Shown here piece by piece: positions 45,192-53,790 of a stretch of DNA of 64,000 nucleotides; positions within the stretch are counted from its first letter, which is position 1; every line of letters starts with the position of its first letter. The DNA is from Microbulbifer sp. VAAF005 (GTDB lineage Bacteria > Pseudomonadota > Gammaproteobacteria > Pseudomonadales > Cellvibrionaceae). Position numbers and translations under genes: made by a program. Below the pieces are notes generated by a model that saw nothing but the letters and a program-made list of their open reading frames with translations, did not search any database and was not told where the DNA came from. Where the stretch lies: NCBI RefSeq assembly GCF_030012985.1, contig NZ_CP120233.1, forward strand, positions 3,715,001 through 3,779,000, written 5' to 3'.

Positions 45192-45509
45192 TTACTCGAC
45201 ATTATTTATGCGCTTGATTTGATTGGTTAGATTTTCTATTTCTTCTTCGGTATAAGGCTTAAAAAAATCACTTTCCGTATTCATGTCATCGCAAGATAGC
45301 TTTGTCACTGCTGGTTTTTGCATATCTCCGGTGAATTCAGTTTGCACTGATAGCTTACCTTTACATGCTGTTGCAAATTCAAAGCTGTGCTGTTGCAACA
45401 ATATTGATTGCTCAACTTTAGAATTAATCATTTCATCTTGTCCGCAAGCTGTAACAAACAAGGCGACAAAAGCCCCGAAAAAGAATAATTTTAAATGATG
45501 TGACTTCAT
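45192..45509 (-). CDS. Cassette lipoprotein (105 aa)
   Basis: MKSHHLKLFFFGAFVALFVTACGQ: lipobox VTAC, cysteine at residue 22. Short mature domain with two further cysteines (ATACKG, LSCDD) and an acidic C-terminal helix. Envelope-anchored; function unknown. Confidence 0.7.
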   Translation of the reverse strand: MKSHHLKLFFFGAFVALFVTACGQDEMINSKVEQSILLQQHSFEFATACKGKLSVQTEFTGDMQKPAVTKLSCDDMNTESDFFKPYTEEEIENLTNQIKRINNVE

Positions 45510-45531
45510 TAACTTACCTTACTGGTTAATT

Positions 45532-45580
45532 GCATAACGCGTTTAGCACCTGCGCCGTAGGCGTCGGGTGCCTAAATTTG
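45532..45580 (-). repeat. attC site, split by intron copy 4
   Basis: GCATAACGCGTTTAGCACCTGCGCC...GGGTGCCTAAATTTG; TTAAGCC resumes at 46287. Confidence 0.8.
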
Positions 45581-46286
45581 GTACGCCCAGCATGGGCGTG
45601 AACTAATGGGGTAAAAGTCCCCTGTAGGGAGATCACCATTTAATGGGTTCCATTAAATGCTAACTACTAGCGAATGGCAACTGCAATACCGTGAGGTCTT
45701 GTGGGGAGGAAGCCGCTAGCAAAATTACGAGCTGACGGACAGAAACATCATATAAGGCTTAGCCTGGAGGCGAGGTGGCCAAGCACACCGAAGCCATGTG
45801 ATCTAACGGGTAGAGTAAATGATGCAGTTGTGTAGTGAAAGTTCACGTTCTTATCTGGGGAGATCTGTTCAACCTGCTGCTGTAAAGCTGTCAGCGTGGC
45901 CGCTGACTCATAAGTAGGCCCAGCCCGCTAGCCACCATCGCGGGGATAGAAAAAAATGGTGGAACACAGCAGCGCTCCGCTCAGTAATGAGTAGGGTGAT
46001 TAAACAGAAGTCAGCAGACGGCATAGTAGCCAAATGCCAAGATTAATACCTTGGACAGGGTGAAGGCCTGAACCTAAATCCACGAGTTGAAAGACCGGGC
46101 TAGCCTACTGATATATTTCCAGTCGGTTAAAGTTGATGTAGCGCACTGCCATGGCACTCAACTCAAATGAGGATCTGCTCGACACTATCGTTGGGTAGAG
46201 ATTCATTACGGATAGGAACCGTCCATTGCGGACCCGCATGATGGGTGGTGTGGGGGCCGGTAGCTAAAAACTACCGGCTACCCGAT
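45581..46286 (+). mobile_element. Group IIC-attC intron, ORF-less copy 4
   Basis: 706 bases. Shares CAACCTGCTGCTGTAAAG with copy 5 but the GTCGGTTAAAG segment with copies 2 and 6. Its domain V has a T (CGTCCATTGCGG) that still pairs as a G-T wobble. RT remnant begins ATGGCACTC. The stop of the metallopeptidase gene lies inside its 3' end. Confidence 0.9.
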
Positions 46287-47140
46287 TTAAGCCTACCATC
46301 TGGTTGCCAGTTTCCCTCTCCGAGAAAGGAACCAACTATTTGTGTGAGTGACAAGCCTAAACATTCTTGAGCTGCCGACTCGCCTGCATCTTCGTAATTT
46401 GAATGATTACTGAACTTTGCAAAAGCCGAAAAATCCTGGGATATATTACGGGCAAGAATGTGAGCTAAGTGATAGCTAAGCTCCTGACCTTCATCTATTG
46501 CCATAAAGCTCTCTCCTGACCAAAAATCTTGGATAGTATCTTCATTCCAATACCTTTGGTGGCGCTCAACCATTTCTTTATCCAGGAAAAGGCGATTACC
46601 TGCAAGTACATCTTCCATCAGAACAGCGATACCTTCATTGAGCCATAATGGTATCGGGAGATGAACCAAGCAAGCATGGGTTAGCTCATGAACTGCAATG
46701 GGCTCAGCAAAATTTATATCTTGAGATGGAAACACAAAATGACCATAGCCTTCATTTATGTACATTCCTGAGCTAAGGCCAAACTCACCTTCATTTGGAA
46801 AGAACATACCTATATATTCGTAATATTGGTCAATATCTTGAAAGATTAGCGCTACATGCTTTCCAAACCCTTCGTCGGAAGCAATTCCATCAAGAGTGTT
46901 TAAAATTCGTTTTAAAGTTCTTTCTAAGAACCCAGAGAAAACGTGAATGTATCGATCGCTTTCATTCGACATTATCGAGAAATTGGGTGATTCTTCGACT
47001 CTATAGTCACTGCCAAATTCACTGGCGATTGACTCTAACCATTTTTTGCATTCTTTAGACCATTCAGAATGCAAGTCATCATGACTTAGATCATCTCCAA
47101 TCCTTTGAGCTATTTCATTCCAATCTGGCTTAATACTCAT
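46271..47140 (-). CDS. HELTH zinc metallopeptidase-like protein
   Basis: 289 residues, cytosolic. AVHELTHACLVHL (HExxH) near residues 152-163 and the downstream WLNEGIAVLMED glutamate motif (third zinc ligand of gluzincins) near 169-180 indicate an active zinc peptidase of the gluzincin type. The N-terminal 130 residues are helical. One of the longest cassette genes here. The last four codons and the stop come from intron copy 4; without the intron the frame would run on through the attC for about 18 codons. Substrate unknown. Confidence 0.75.
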   Translation of the reverse strand: MSIKPDWNEIAQRIGDDLSHDDLHSEWSKECKKWLESIASEFGSDYRVEESPNFSIMSNESDRYIHVFSGFLERTLKRILNTLDGIASDEGFGKHVALIFQDIDQYYEYIGMFFPNEGEFGLSSGMYINEGYGHFVFPSQDINFAEPIAVHELTHACLVHLPIPLWLNEGIAVLMEDVLAGNRLFLDKEMVERHQRYWNEDTIQDFWSGESFMAIDEGQELSYHLAHILARNISQDFSAFAKFSNHSNYEDAGESAAQECLGLSLTQIVGSFLGEGNWQPDGRLKSGSR

Positions 47141-47159
47141 CGATCTCTCTATTCATTGG

Positions 47160-47249
47160 GCTTAACGCCGCAAGCAACGGCCGTAATATAGCAGCGAAGC
47201 TGTGAAATGGAGGTCCAGCCCATGCAGTGGGCGATGTTGCCTTGCATTG
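47160..47249 (-). repeat. attC site, split by intron copy 5
   Basis: GCTTAACGCCGCAAGCAACGGCCG...GCGATGTTGCCTTGCATTG, near twin of 32413-32507; TTATG resumes at 49167. Confidence 0.9.
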
Positions 47250-49166
47250 GTACGCCCAGCATGGGCGTGAACTAATGGGGTAAAAGTCCCCTGTAGGAGG
47301 ATCACCATTTAATGGATTCCATTAAATGCTAACTACTAGCGAATGGCAACTGCAATACCGCGAGGTCTTGTGGGGAGGAAGCCGCTAGCAAAGCTACGAG
47401 CTGACGGACAGAAACATCATATAAGGCTTAGCCTGGAGGCGAGGTGACCAAGAACACCGAAGCCATGTGATCTAACGGGTAAAGTAAATGATGCAGTTGT
47501 GTAGTGAAAGTTCACTTTCTTATCTGGGGAGATCTTTTCAACCTGCTGCTGTAAAGCTGTCAGCGTGGCCGCTGACTCATAAGTAGGCCCAGCCCGCTAG
47601 CCAGCATCACGGGGGTAAACAAAATTGGTGGAACACAGCAGCGCCTCGGCCAGTAATGGCCAAGGTGATTGAACAGAAGTCAGCCGACGGCATAGTAGCC
47701 TAATACCAAGATTAATACCTTGGATACGGTGAAGGCCTGAACCCAAAATCCACGAGTTAAAAGACAGGGCTAGCCTACCGATGTGTTGCCAGCCGGATAT
47801 AAAATTGACGTAGCGCACTGCCATGACACTCAACTCAAATGAAAATCTGCTTGAAGCCATCCTCAGCAAAGAAAATCTTAATGCTGCATGGAAACACGTG
47901 CGAAGCAACAAAGGTGCCGCAGGCATTGACGGGATTACTGTCGATAATTTTGTGCAGCACTTCAAGGCAGTTGGCGACGACCTCATCGAGACTATTCGAC
48001 ATGGTCATTACCAGCCGCTTCCCGTCAGGCGCGTCTACATTCGCAAGCCAGATGGTGGCCAGCGTGGTCTCGGGATACCTACGATCTTTGATCGTGTTAT
48101 TCAGCAGGCTATCGCCCAAATCATCGGTCCCAGTTTCGATAAAACCTTTTCGGAGTTCAGTTATGGATTCCGCCCAAAGCGATCACAGCATCATGCGGTG
48201 AAAAAGCTGCAAAAGTATATCGAGGGTGGCAAGCGAATAGCGGTGGATGTCGATTTATCTAAATTCTCCGATCGGGTAAATCATGATTTCCTCATGAGTT
48301 TACTTGGCCAAAGAATCAGCGATAAGCGCTTACTCAAACTGATCGCAAGCTACTTGCGTGCAGGAAGAGTAGAAGATGGATGCTGGAAAGCCTGTCATGA
48401 GGGGGTGCCACAAGGTGGCCCTTTATCGCCGCTGCTGTCTAATATTGTACTCGACCTGCTCGACAAAGAGCTGGAAAAACGCCAACACAATTTCGTCCGC
48501 TATGCGGACGATTTCGTAATTGTCGTTTCCTCTAAACGCTCAGGTGAGCGGGTTATGACGAGCATTAAACGCTTTGTTGAGCTCAAACTTAAACTCAAAG
48601 TTAACGATGCTAAAAGCCAAGTAGTCCCCGTTAGTCGTTGTAAGTTTCTGGGTTTTTCTTTCCGTGGAGCAAAGCTTGTCTGGCATGATAAGTCACTGCG
48701 CCAATTTAAATACCACGTCCGTCAGATTACAGGACGGTCCCGTGGCATTTCGATGGAAAAGAAACTGAAAGAACTTACCGTATACCTCCGTGGTTGGATC
48801 AACTATTTTGGAATAGCGCAAGGCTATCAAAAATGTATTGATCTAGACTGCTGGATACGGCGGCGATTAAGAATGAGCTATTGGAAGAATTGGCGCAGAG
48901 TGAGAACGAAAGTTAGAAATTTACTGCGTATGGGTGTGAGTGAATCGCTGGCAGTTACCTGCGGCTCGTCCGCTAAAAGTTACTGGCGAAGCGCAAAAAC
49001 TGAGGGTATTCATATTGCGCTTAATAATGAGTTCTTCGAAGAGATGGGTTTGATTTCATTGCGAGATCGTTGGGTAGAGATTCATTACGGATAGGGAACC
49101 GCCCATTGCGGACCCGCACGATTGGTGGTGTGGGGGCCGGTAGCTAGAAACTACCGGCTACCCGAT
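47250..49166 (+). mobile_element. Group IIC-attC intron with RT/maturase (copy 5)
   Basis: 1917 bases, GTACGCC...CCGAT, TTG^TTA target, antisense to cassettes. The RT gene sits in the domain IV position. Domain V near 49098-49131 reads ACCGCCCATTGCGG...CACGATTGGTGGT, where the five ORF-less copies have GATGGGTGGT, so one stem pair is lost. The only copy able to supply reverse transcriptase in this window. Confidence 0.93.
47823..49094 (+). CDS. Group II intron reverse transcriptase / maturase (class C)
   Basis: 423 residues. RT blocks in order: KGAAGIDGITVDNF, RRVYIRKPDGGQRGLGIPTI, FSYGFRPKRSQHHAV, AVDVDLSKFSDRVNH (first catalytic Asp), GVPQGGPLSPLLSNIVL, YADDFVIVV (catalytic Asp pair, near residues 225-233), LGFSFRG. 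A group-intron maturase domain X follows (LRGWINYFGIAQ), and no HNH endonuclease, as in class C. The usual FFD of group II RTs reads FSD here. The enzyme assists splicing and reverse-splices intron RNA into attC DNA; it could serve the five ORF-less introns in trans. Confidence 0.95.
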   Translation: MTLNSNENLLEAILSKENLNAAWKHVRSNKGAAGIDGITVDNFVQHFKAVGDDLIETIRHGHYQPLPVRRVYIRKPDGGQRGLGIPTIFDRVIQQAIAQIIGPSFDKTFSEFSYGFRPKRSQHHAVKKLQKYIEGGKRIAVDVDLSKFSDRVNHDFLMSLLGQRISDKRLLKLIASYLRAGRVEDGCWKACHEGVPQGGPLSPLLSNIVLDLLDKELEKRQHNFVRYADDFVIVVSSKRSGERVMTSIKRFVELKLKLKVNDAKSQVVPVSRCKFLGFSFRGAKLVWHDKSLRQFKYHVRQITGRSRGISMEKKLKELTVYLRGWINYFGIAQGYQKCIDLDCWIRRRLRMSYWKNWRRVRTKVRNLLRMGVSESLAVTCGSSAKSYWRSAKTEGIHIALNNEFFEEMGLISLRDRWVEIHYG

Positions 49167-49484
49167 TTATGTTTTTACTACACATTTTAGCTTTACGATT
49201 TTTGAGAATTCTAAAACTTCGTATCCTGTACCGACTAAACTTAAAAGCATAAGAGTAACAAAAAAACCTAGCGAAAGAGCGGGAAATAATTTACCGAGAG
49301 CAAAGGCCAATCCCAGCATTATTAGCGCAATCCAGCCAAAGTAGCGACGAAATTCACATTTCTTTATATCAGGCAATAGAACGCTATTACATACTGGACA
49401 TTTGTAGATAACTGGATCGTCACCACGCTCACTTTCCTTTATTGCTACGCCACCACAATTGGGGCAACCTGTATCAATTTTCAT
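49167..49484 (-). CDS. Zinc-ribbon membrane cassette protein (105 aa)
   Basis: ATG 49484 (MKIDTGCPNCGG). CPNC and CPVC pairs (about residues 7-10 and 29-32) form a zinc ribbon, then two membrane segments (YFGWIALIMLGLAFALG, ALSLGFFVTLMLLSLVG). The stop codon TTA-complement is the first three bases of the attC core after intron copy 5. Similar layout to 43627-44010. Confidence 0.7.
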   Translation of the reverse strand: MKIDTGCPNCGGVAIKESERGDDPVIYKCPVCNSVLLPDIKKCEFRRYFGWIALIMLGLAFALGKLFPALSLGFFVTLMLLSLVGTGYEVLEFSKIVKLKCVVKT

Positions 49485-49499
49485 AGAGCGATCCCTAAA

Positions 49500-49567
49500 C
49501 ATAACGCTTCAAACACGGGCTGACAAACGCGTAGCGGTTGGCAGTCCTTGGTGCTTTGACTTGTTAC
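49500..49567 (-). repeat. attC site
   Basis: CATAACGCTTCAAACACGGGCTG...CAGTCCTTGGTGCTTTGACTTGTTACAC. Confidence 0.88.
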
Positions 49568-49573
49568 ACATTT

Positions 49574-50302
49574 TCATTCCATCAATATTTTCATCATTTG
49601 CTCATGACGATTCAAAAAATCTTTCGTGATGGCATAATGCTCAGTATCTTCGTATTTTACTTCATATATACCTGATTCAGAAAATTGATATATTTTTGAG
49701 CGAGGGTAAGCAAGTAATATTGGAGAATGTGTAGCAATAATAAATTGGGAATTTTCTTCTACTAATTGATGAATTGCGGAAATCGCCGCCATTTGACGTG
49801 CTGGCGATAATGCAGCCTCAGGTTCATCCATGATATAAAGGCCATTACCTCGAAGTTTGTTTACTAATGTGGCCATGAATGATTCCCCATGTGACTGTTT
49901 ATGGAGAGACTTTCCTCCATAACCCCCTAGGTAACCTGTTTCATCCATTAGAGTTGCCAAATTATAGAAGCTTTCAGCTCTTAAAAAATATCCATCTTTA
50001 GGATGTTTGAAACTCTTAATTGACTTTAAATACTGGTGTAATTCAGAATGAGTTCTACTTGTAGAAAAAGTTGATTGTTTCGTACCACCTTCCGGATTGA
50101 AACCTTGTGATACAGCGATAGCTTCTATCAGGGTTGATTTACCCGTTCCATTCTCTCCAACGAAGAAAGTTACATCCGCATGAAAGTCGAGGAAATCAAG
50201 CTCTTTTACCGCAGGAATACAAAAAGGATATGAGTTAAAGTTTTCAATATCATTCCTTTTTAACTGTATTTCTCTTAAGTAAGGCCTATCTTGGAAGCTC
50301 AT
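49574..50302 (-). CDS. AAA/ABC-type ATPase (242 aa)
   Basis: ATG 50302 (MSFQDRPYLREI). Walker A GENGTGKST near residues 48-56, ABC-signature-like SHGES (about 137-141), Walker B LYIMDEPEAALSP (about 156-168), and H-loop ATHSP. It belongs to the compact RecF/SMC-like AAA ATPases, without membrane segments. Relatives occur with nucleases in defence modules (OLD-like, PrrC/RloC-like), but no partner is in this cassette, so the role is open. Confidence 0.85.
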   Translation of the reverse strand: MSFQDRPYLREIQLKRNDIENFNSYPFCIPAVKELDFLDFHADVTFFVGENGTGKSTLIEAIAVSQGFNPEGGTKQSTFSTSRTHSELHQYLKSIKSFKHPKDGYFLRAESFYNLATLMDETGYLGGYGGKSLHKQSHGESFMATLVNKLRGNGLYIMDEPEAALSPARQMAAISAIHQLVEENSQFIIATHSPILLAYPRSKIYQFSESGIYEVKYEDTEHYAITKDFLNRHEQMMKILME

Positions 50303-50316
50303 TCTTTTCCCTAGGT

Positions 50317-50427
50317 GTAACGCCCATAGCAGGCGCATTGATGGAGGTGATTGTTTTTATGCAAGCGTAGCGGATAGCATAAAAATCAAACACCGGAATT
50401 GATGTCGACCTGACTATGATTGTTAAG
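50317..50427 (-). repeat. attC site (long) overlapping a coding end
   Basis: GTAACGCCCATAGCAGGCGCATTGAT pairs with ATGTCGACCTGACTATGATTGTTAAG; the last 14 codons of the gene to its right lie within the site. Confidence 0.75.
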
Positions 50428-50763
50428 TGGTAAACGCAACCAGATGACTGCGATGTAAAAACCTACAAAACCATAGATGGGCCAGTGCCACAAAAATGGA
50501 TTACGCCAATCAGGTGCTGGGAATAAAGCAAACCAGCTTATTGCCAGCAACACTATAGCTACCGAATAAATCTTGATAGAGATCTTTTCTGAAACTAAGT
50601 GGGATACTACGGCACTGATTGCGCCAGAAATAGCCGCAGAAAGGATAATGTGCGAATCCGAAAATAAATCGCTAGCCAACTCTGCTAACAGCATCATAAT
50701 GATACCGAAGCTAGTGCTGGCTGAAGCTATGCCACACCAAATGCCGAGAAGTTGCTTTTTCAT
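50386..50763 (-). CDS. Integral membrane cassette protein (125 aa)
   Basis: ATG 50763 (MKKQLLGIWCGIAS). Four predicted membrane segments (SFGIIMMLLAELAS, IILSAAISGAISAVVSHL, IYSVAIVLLAISWFAL, HWPIYGFVGFYIAVIWL). No family recognised. C-terminal residues are encoded in the attC. Confidence 0.65.
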   Translation of the reverse strand: MKKQLLGIWCGIASASTSFGIIMMLLAELASDLFSDSHIILSAAISGAISAVVSHLVSEKISIKIYSVAIVLLAISWFALFPAPDWRNPFLWHWPIYGFVGFYIAVIWLRLPLNNHSQVDINSGV

Positions 50764-50770
50764 ATGTACA

Positions 50771-50835
50771 CTTAACGCCCGCATTTGCGGCTGGTTTGGA
50801 GCGCAGCGGAAAACCAGTCCGACAACATGCGTTTG
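50771..50835 (-). repeat. attC site, split by intron copy 6
   Basis: CTTAACGCCCGCATTTGCGGCTGG...CCAGTCCGACAACATGCGTTTG; TTATACG resumes at 51544. Confidence 0.85.
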
Positions 50836-51543
50836 GTACGCCCAGCATGGGCGTGAACTAATGGGGTGAAAGTCCCCTGTAGGAAGATCACCGTTTAATG
50901 GACTTCATTAAATGCTAACTACTAGCGAATGGCAACTGCAATACCGCGAGGTCTTGTGGGGAGGAAGCCGCTAGCAAAACTACGAGCTGACGGACAGAAA
51001 CATCATATAAGGCTTAGCCTGGAGGCGAGGTGGCCAAGGACACCGAAGCCATGTGATCTAAAGGGTAGAGTAAATGATGCAGTTGTGTAGTGAAAGTTCA
51101 CGTTCTTATCTGGGGAGATCTGTTTAACTTGCCGCTGTGAAGCTGTCAGCGTGGCCGCTGACTCATAAATAGGCCCAACTCGCTAGCCACCATCGCGGGG
51201 ATAGAAAAAAATGGTGGAACACAGCAGCGCTCCGCTCAGTAATGAGTAGGGTGATTAAACAGAAGTCAGCAGACGGCATAGTAGCCAAATGCCAAGATTA
51301 ATACCTTGGACAGGGTGAAGGCCTGAACCCAAAAAGCCACGAGTTAATAGACAGGGCTAGCCTACCGATATGTTTCCAGTCGGTTAAAGTTGATGTAGCG
51401 CACTGCCATGAAACTCAACTCAAATGGAGGTCTGCTCGACACTATCGTTGGGTAGAGATTGATTACGGATAGGAACCGCCCATTGCGGACCCGCATGATG
51501 GGTGGTGTGGGGGCCGGTAGCTAAAAACTACCGGCTACCCGAT
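50836..51543 (+). mobile_element. Group IIC-attC intron, ORF-less copy 6
   Basis: 708 bases, GTACGCC...CCGAT, same target. The RT remnant has drifted (ATGAAACTCAACTCAAATGG...). Shares the domain V variant CATGATGGG with copy 4 and the GTCGGTTAAAG section with copies 2 and 4. Confidence 0.9.
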
Positions 51544-51849
51544 TTATACGTTACAGCTAAAATCATCTACTACACCCCACACTATTGCCGCCATAAACAT
51601 ACACCATGTAATTAGGATTAAACGTCGTCTCATACCAAAATTTGATACATATCTTGCCTCTGGTACATGAGGCACATTCATGGGTAACTTTAAGAAGAAA
51701 TTAATATTTAAATTTACTAAATAGGTAAAGCTAAGAAACAGAACAAATGGCCTACCTTTATCTGCGGGGCAGGAATAATGACTCGCTGCCAAAATTGCAA
51801 TGACTAAGTACGATAGGAGTAAAATCCATTTAAGAGCTTTGTTGTTCAT
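51544..51849 (-). CDS. Membrane cassette protein (101 aa)
   Basis: ATG 51849 (MNNKALKWILLLSYLVIAIL). Three membrane segments (ILLLSYLVIAILAAS, FVLFLSFTYLVNLNI, RLILITWCMFMAAIVWGV). No family. The stop is made by the attC core after intron copy 6. Confidence 0.6.
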   Translation of the reverse strand: MNNKALKWILLLSYLVIAILAASHYSCPADKGRPFVLFLSFTYLVNLNINFFLKLPMNVPHVPEARYVSNFGMRRRLILITWCMFMAAIVWGVVDDFSCNV

Positions 51850-51861
51850 TTTATCCGAAGC

Positions 51862-51951
51862 GTATAACGTTGCCAGCAAGGGCAGCCGAAGCAGAGCGTA
51901 GGCTGTCCAGCCCAGCCTCCGGTTGGGCGATCTTGCCTGGCCTGGTTATGC
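51862..51951 (-). repeat. attC site
   Basis: CGTATAACGTTGCCAGCAAGGGCAGCC...GGCTGTCCAGCC...GATCTTGCCTGGCCTGGTTATGC. Confidence 0.9.
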
Positions 51952-51954
51952 ATT

Positions 51955-52326
51955 TTACTCTGCTACCTGCACCATATCTTTGATTTCAGACTCCACCTCA
52001 TTGGTGTAACCATACTGCCAATTTGGAAATGGAGCTATTAAAAGAGCTACCCAGCCTTGCATTGAGGTAACTTTAACCTGACCAAGCTCTTGTGACCCGG
52101 ATGAAACACTGTATGTATTGATGCAGTGGGTAGGGATAATGCCTAGCGTGAGTACGTACATCATTGGTTCAAAACAATGATTGCCTTCTGGCCACTTATT
52201 TACTCTTGTTACGGCGACAGCATCTTTATCGCTTATAGCTTCACTAAATTTGTCCTCCGGCTCAACTTTATAGGTTGCGCATGCCGAAAGAAGCGAGATA
52301 AGTATGATGAGTGGTAATTTATTCAT
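51955..52326 (-). CDS. Cassette lipoprotein (123 aa)
   Basis: ATG 52326 (MNKLPLIILISLLSACATYKV): lipobox LSAC, cysteine at residue 16. Mature region has ITKVNKWP-like patterns and a hydrophobic patch (VTSMQGWVALLIAPFPNWQYGY). Resembles the small Rcs/peptidoglycan-type lipoproteins only in layout; function unknown. Confidence 0.65.
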   Translation of the reverse strand: MNKLPLIILISLLSACATYKVEPEDKFSEAISDKDAVAVTRVNKWPEGNHCFEPMMYVLTLGIIPTHCINTYSVSSGSQELGQVKVTSMQGWVALLIAPFPNWQYGYTNEVESEIKDMVQVAE

Positions 52327-52328
52327 GA

Positions 52329-52411
52329 TGCATAACGCCGCCAGCACAGGCCGGAGCACGCAGTGCGGAGGTCCAGCCCCGAAGGGGCAATTGTGCCTGG
52401 CCTTGTTAAGC
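52329..52411 (-). repeat. attC site
   Basis: GCATAACGCCGCCAGCACAGGCC...CAATTGTGCCTGGCCTTGTTAAGC; right-most attC of the array. Confidence 0.9.
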
Positions 52412-52822
52412 GCTTTGCCATTGCTCGATTACCTGATTATATTTTTGGTCTGCTTGCCCCTCAGTATCATCACATGAAAAGTAGGCAATACTTAGAGCGC
52501 AATACTGGTCTGTGTGTTTTTCAATTTCTCGCATTAGTTCGATAGCACGAGAAACTGAGATAACTTTGCTTGCTAATAGAGCAGAAGCCGCTTCTTTTAT
52601 GGGTTCTAGAAGCTCATGGGAGAAACCGTTGCACCAATAATTATATAGGCGCTCTTTTGTTTCTAGCGCCACTTCACTTGGTGCACGAACTATCTCATGA
52701 AGAACCATAAACGAAGCATTTGCTGATATTGCTCTCCCTTGTGTGATTAGATCGATTGCTCTCTCTTTATCTTTATAGGGAAAGCTGAAATCAATTGATT
52801 CTATAAATTCTTGCTCAGTCAT
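52406..52822 (-). CDS. Cassette protein, helical (138 aa)
   Basis: Cytosolic, helix-rich: FPYKDKERAIDLITQGRAIS, VISVSRAIELMREIEKHTDQ. The pattern recalls small uncharacterised cassette proteins with HEAT-like helices; no motif. First cassette relative to where an integrase would be expected; none is present to its right. Confidence 0.6.
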   Translation of the reverse strand: MTEQEFIESIDFSFPYKDKERAIDLITQGRAISANASFMVLHEIVRAPSEVALETKERLYNYWCNGFSHELLEPIKEAASALLASKVISVSRAIELMREIEKHTDQYCALSIAYFSCDDTEGQADQKYNQVIEQWQSA

Positions 52823-53667
52823 AATTGCCGCTTAACAGTTAATTCAAAAGAAGCGTCTTTATATCACCCTTCTATATAATTCTGGTGCAGTCATCCAAGA
52901 TTACCCAAAAAACATAGCAATATCAGTAGGTTAGAGGCTTTGGCGCAATCCTCAACAGGTAGATATATAACAGCGGCTATATATCTACCTGCTTTTCTTG
53001 CTCGTGACGATAGTGCCACCCCCTTTAAAGTCAATGACTTAGCTCGCTCTCTCCAGAAATAGGAGAAGCTTCTCTTGAATTCTGATATTGAAAGTAGAGC
53101 AAGATATGAAATGCTGTATATCAGACAGTTTGAAGAGCAATGTTATGGAAGATATTCGCGGTTGAATACCAAGTAAGACTGAATGCTTCGCGGGAGTCTC
53201 CTGGTAGCATATTTGAAGTTAAGTACGGTTGTTTTAGGAAGGAGAGGTAAACTTATACTCACTGGGAGAAGCAGTTCATGTATTTTGTTAAGGAAAATAG
53301 CCTCACTGATAGGGTGGGGAGATTGCGAGAGGCCTCTCTCATCTTGTACTTCAGGGAAGGACAGTCCCATTTCAAAATAGCTAAAATACAAGCCCCATTA
53401 TCGGTTTTATATAAACGTTCTAAATTTTTCAATTTTTATTTGAAAAATCATATGACGTGACTCTCCAATGGTAGTGCTTTAAATTGAGATTGAAGGATTC
53501 TTAACTCGATGGGTTTGTATTTTTCTTCAGTTGATGATTTTTGCCTTGCATTTGGTTATTTCCAATAGCGAAGACTTACCTTGAGAGGGGAGCCACACCG
53601 GATATCTTTATCTGGTTTTTTGTATTGCAGGCTATAAATGATGAGTTATTGGAGTTAAGGAAAAAAA
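52823..53667. other. Right flank of array, gene-poor
   Basis: No tyrosine recombinase, no attC. Short ORFs (53183-53380, 53278-53460, 53541-53786) lack start context and family features. No recognisable attI could be picked out by eye. Confidence 0.5.
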
Positions 53668-53690
53668 GCCGGCATTGTGCCGGCGGGAAA
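53667..53690 (-). terminator. Terminator of the minus-strand alpha-glucosidase gene
   Basis: GCCGGC - ATTGT - GCCGGC preceded (plus strand) by A7, giving a U-tract on the minus strand, about 100 bases past the stop. Confidence 0.85.
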
Positions 53691-53790
53691 GCAGACGTCG
53701 AAAGGAAGAGACGTTGCAGAGAGACTGTAATTCGTACTCGATGCCCTGGCTCGAATATGAGCTGGGCATCTTTTAAATATTGCTAATCAA

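Noticed and set aside
52823..53790. Search for an integron integrase or attI right of the array
   Set aside because: ORFs here are short and show no tyrosine-recombinase motifs (R, HxxR, Y); no attI can be argued by eye.
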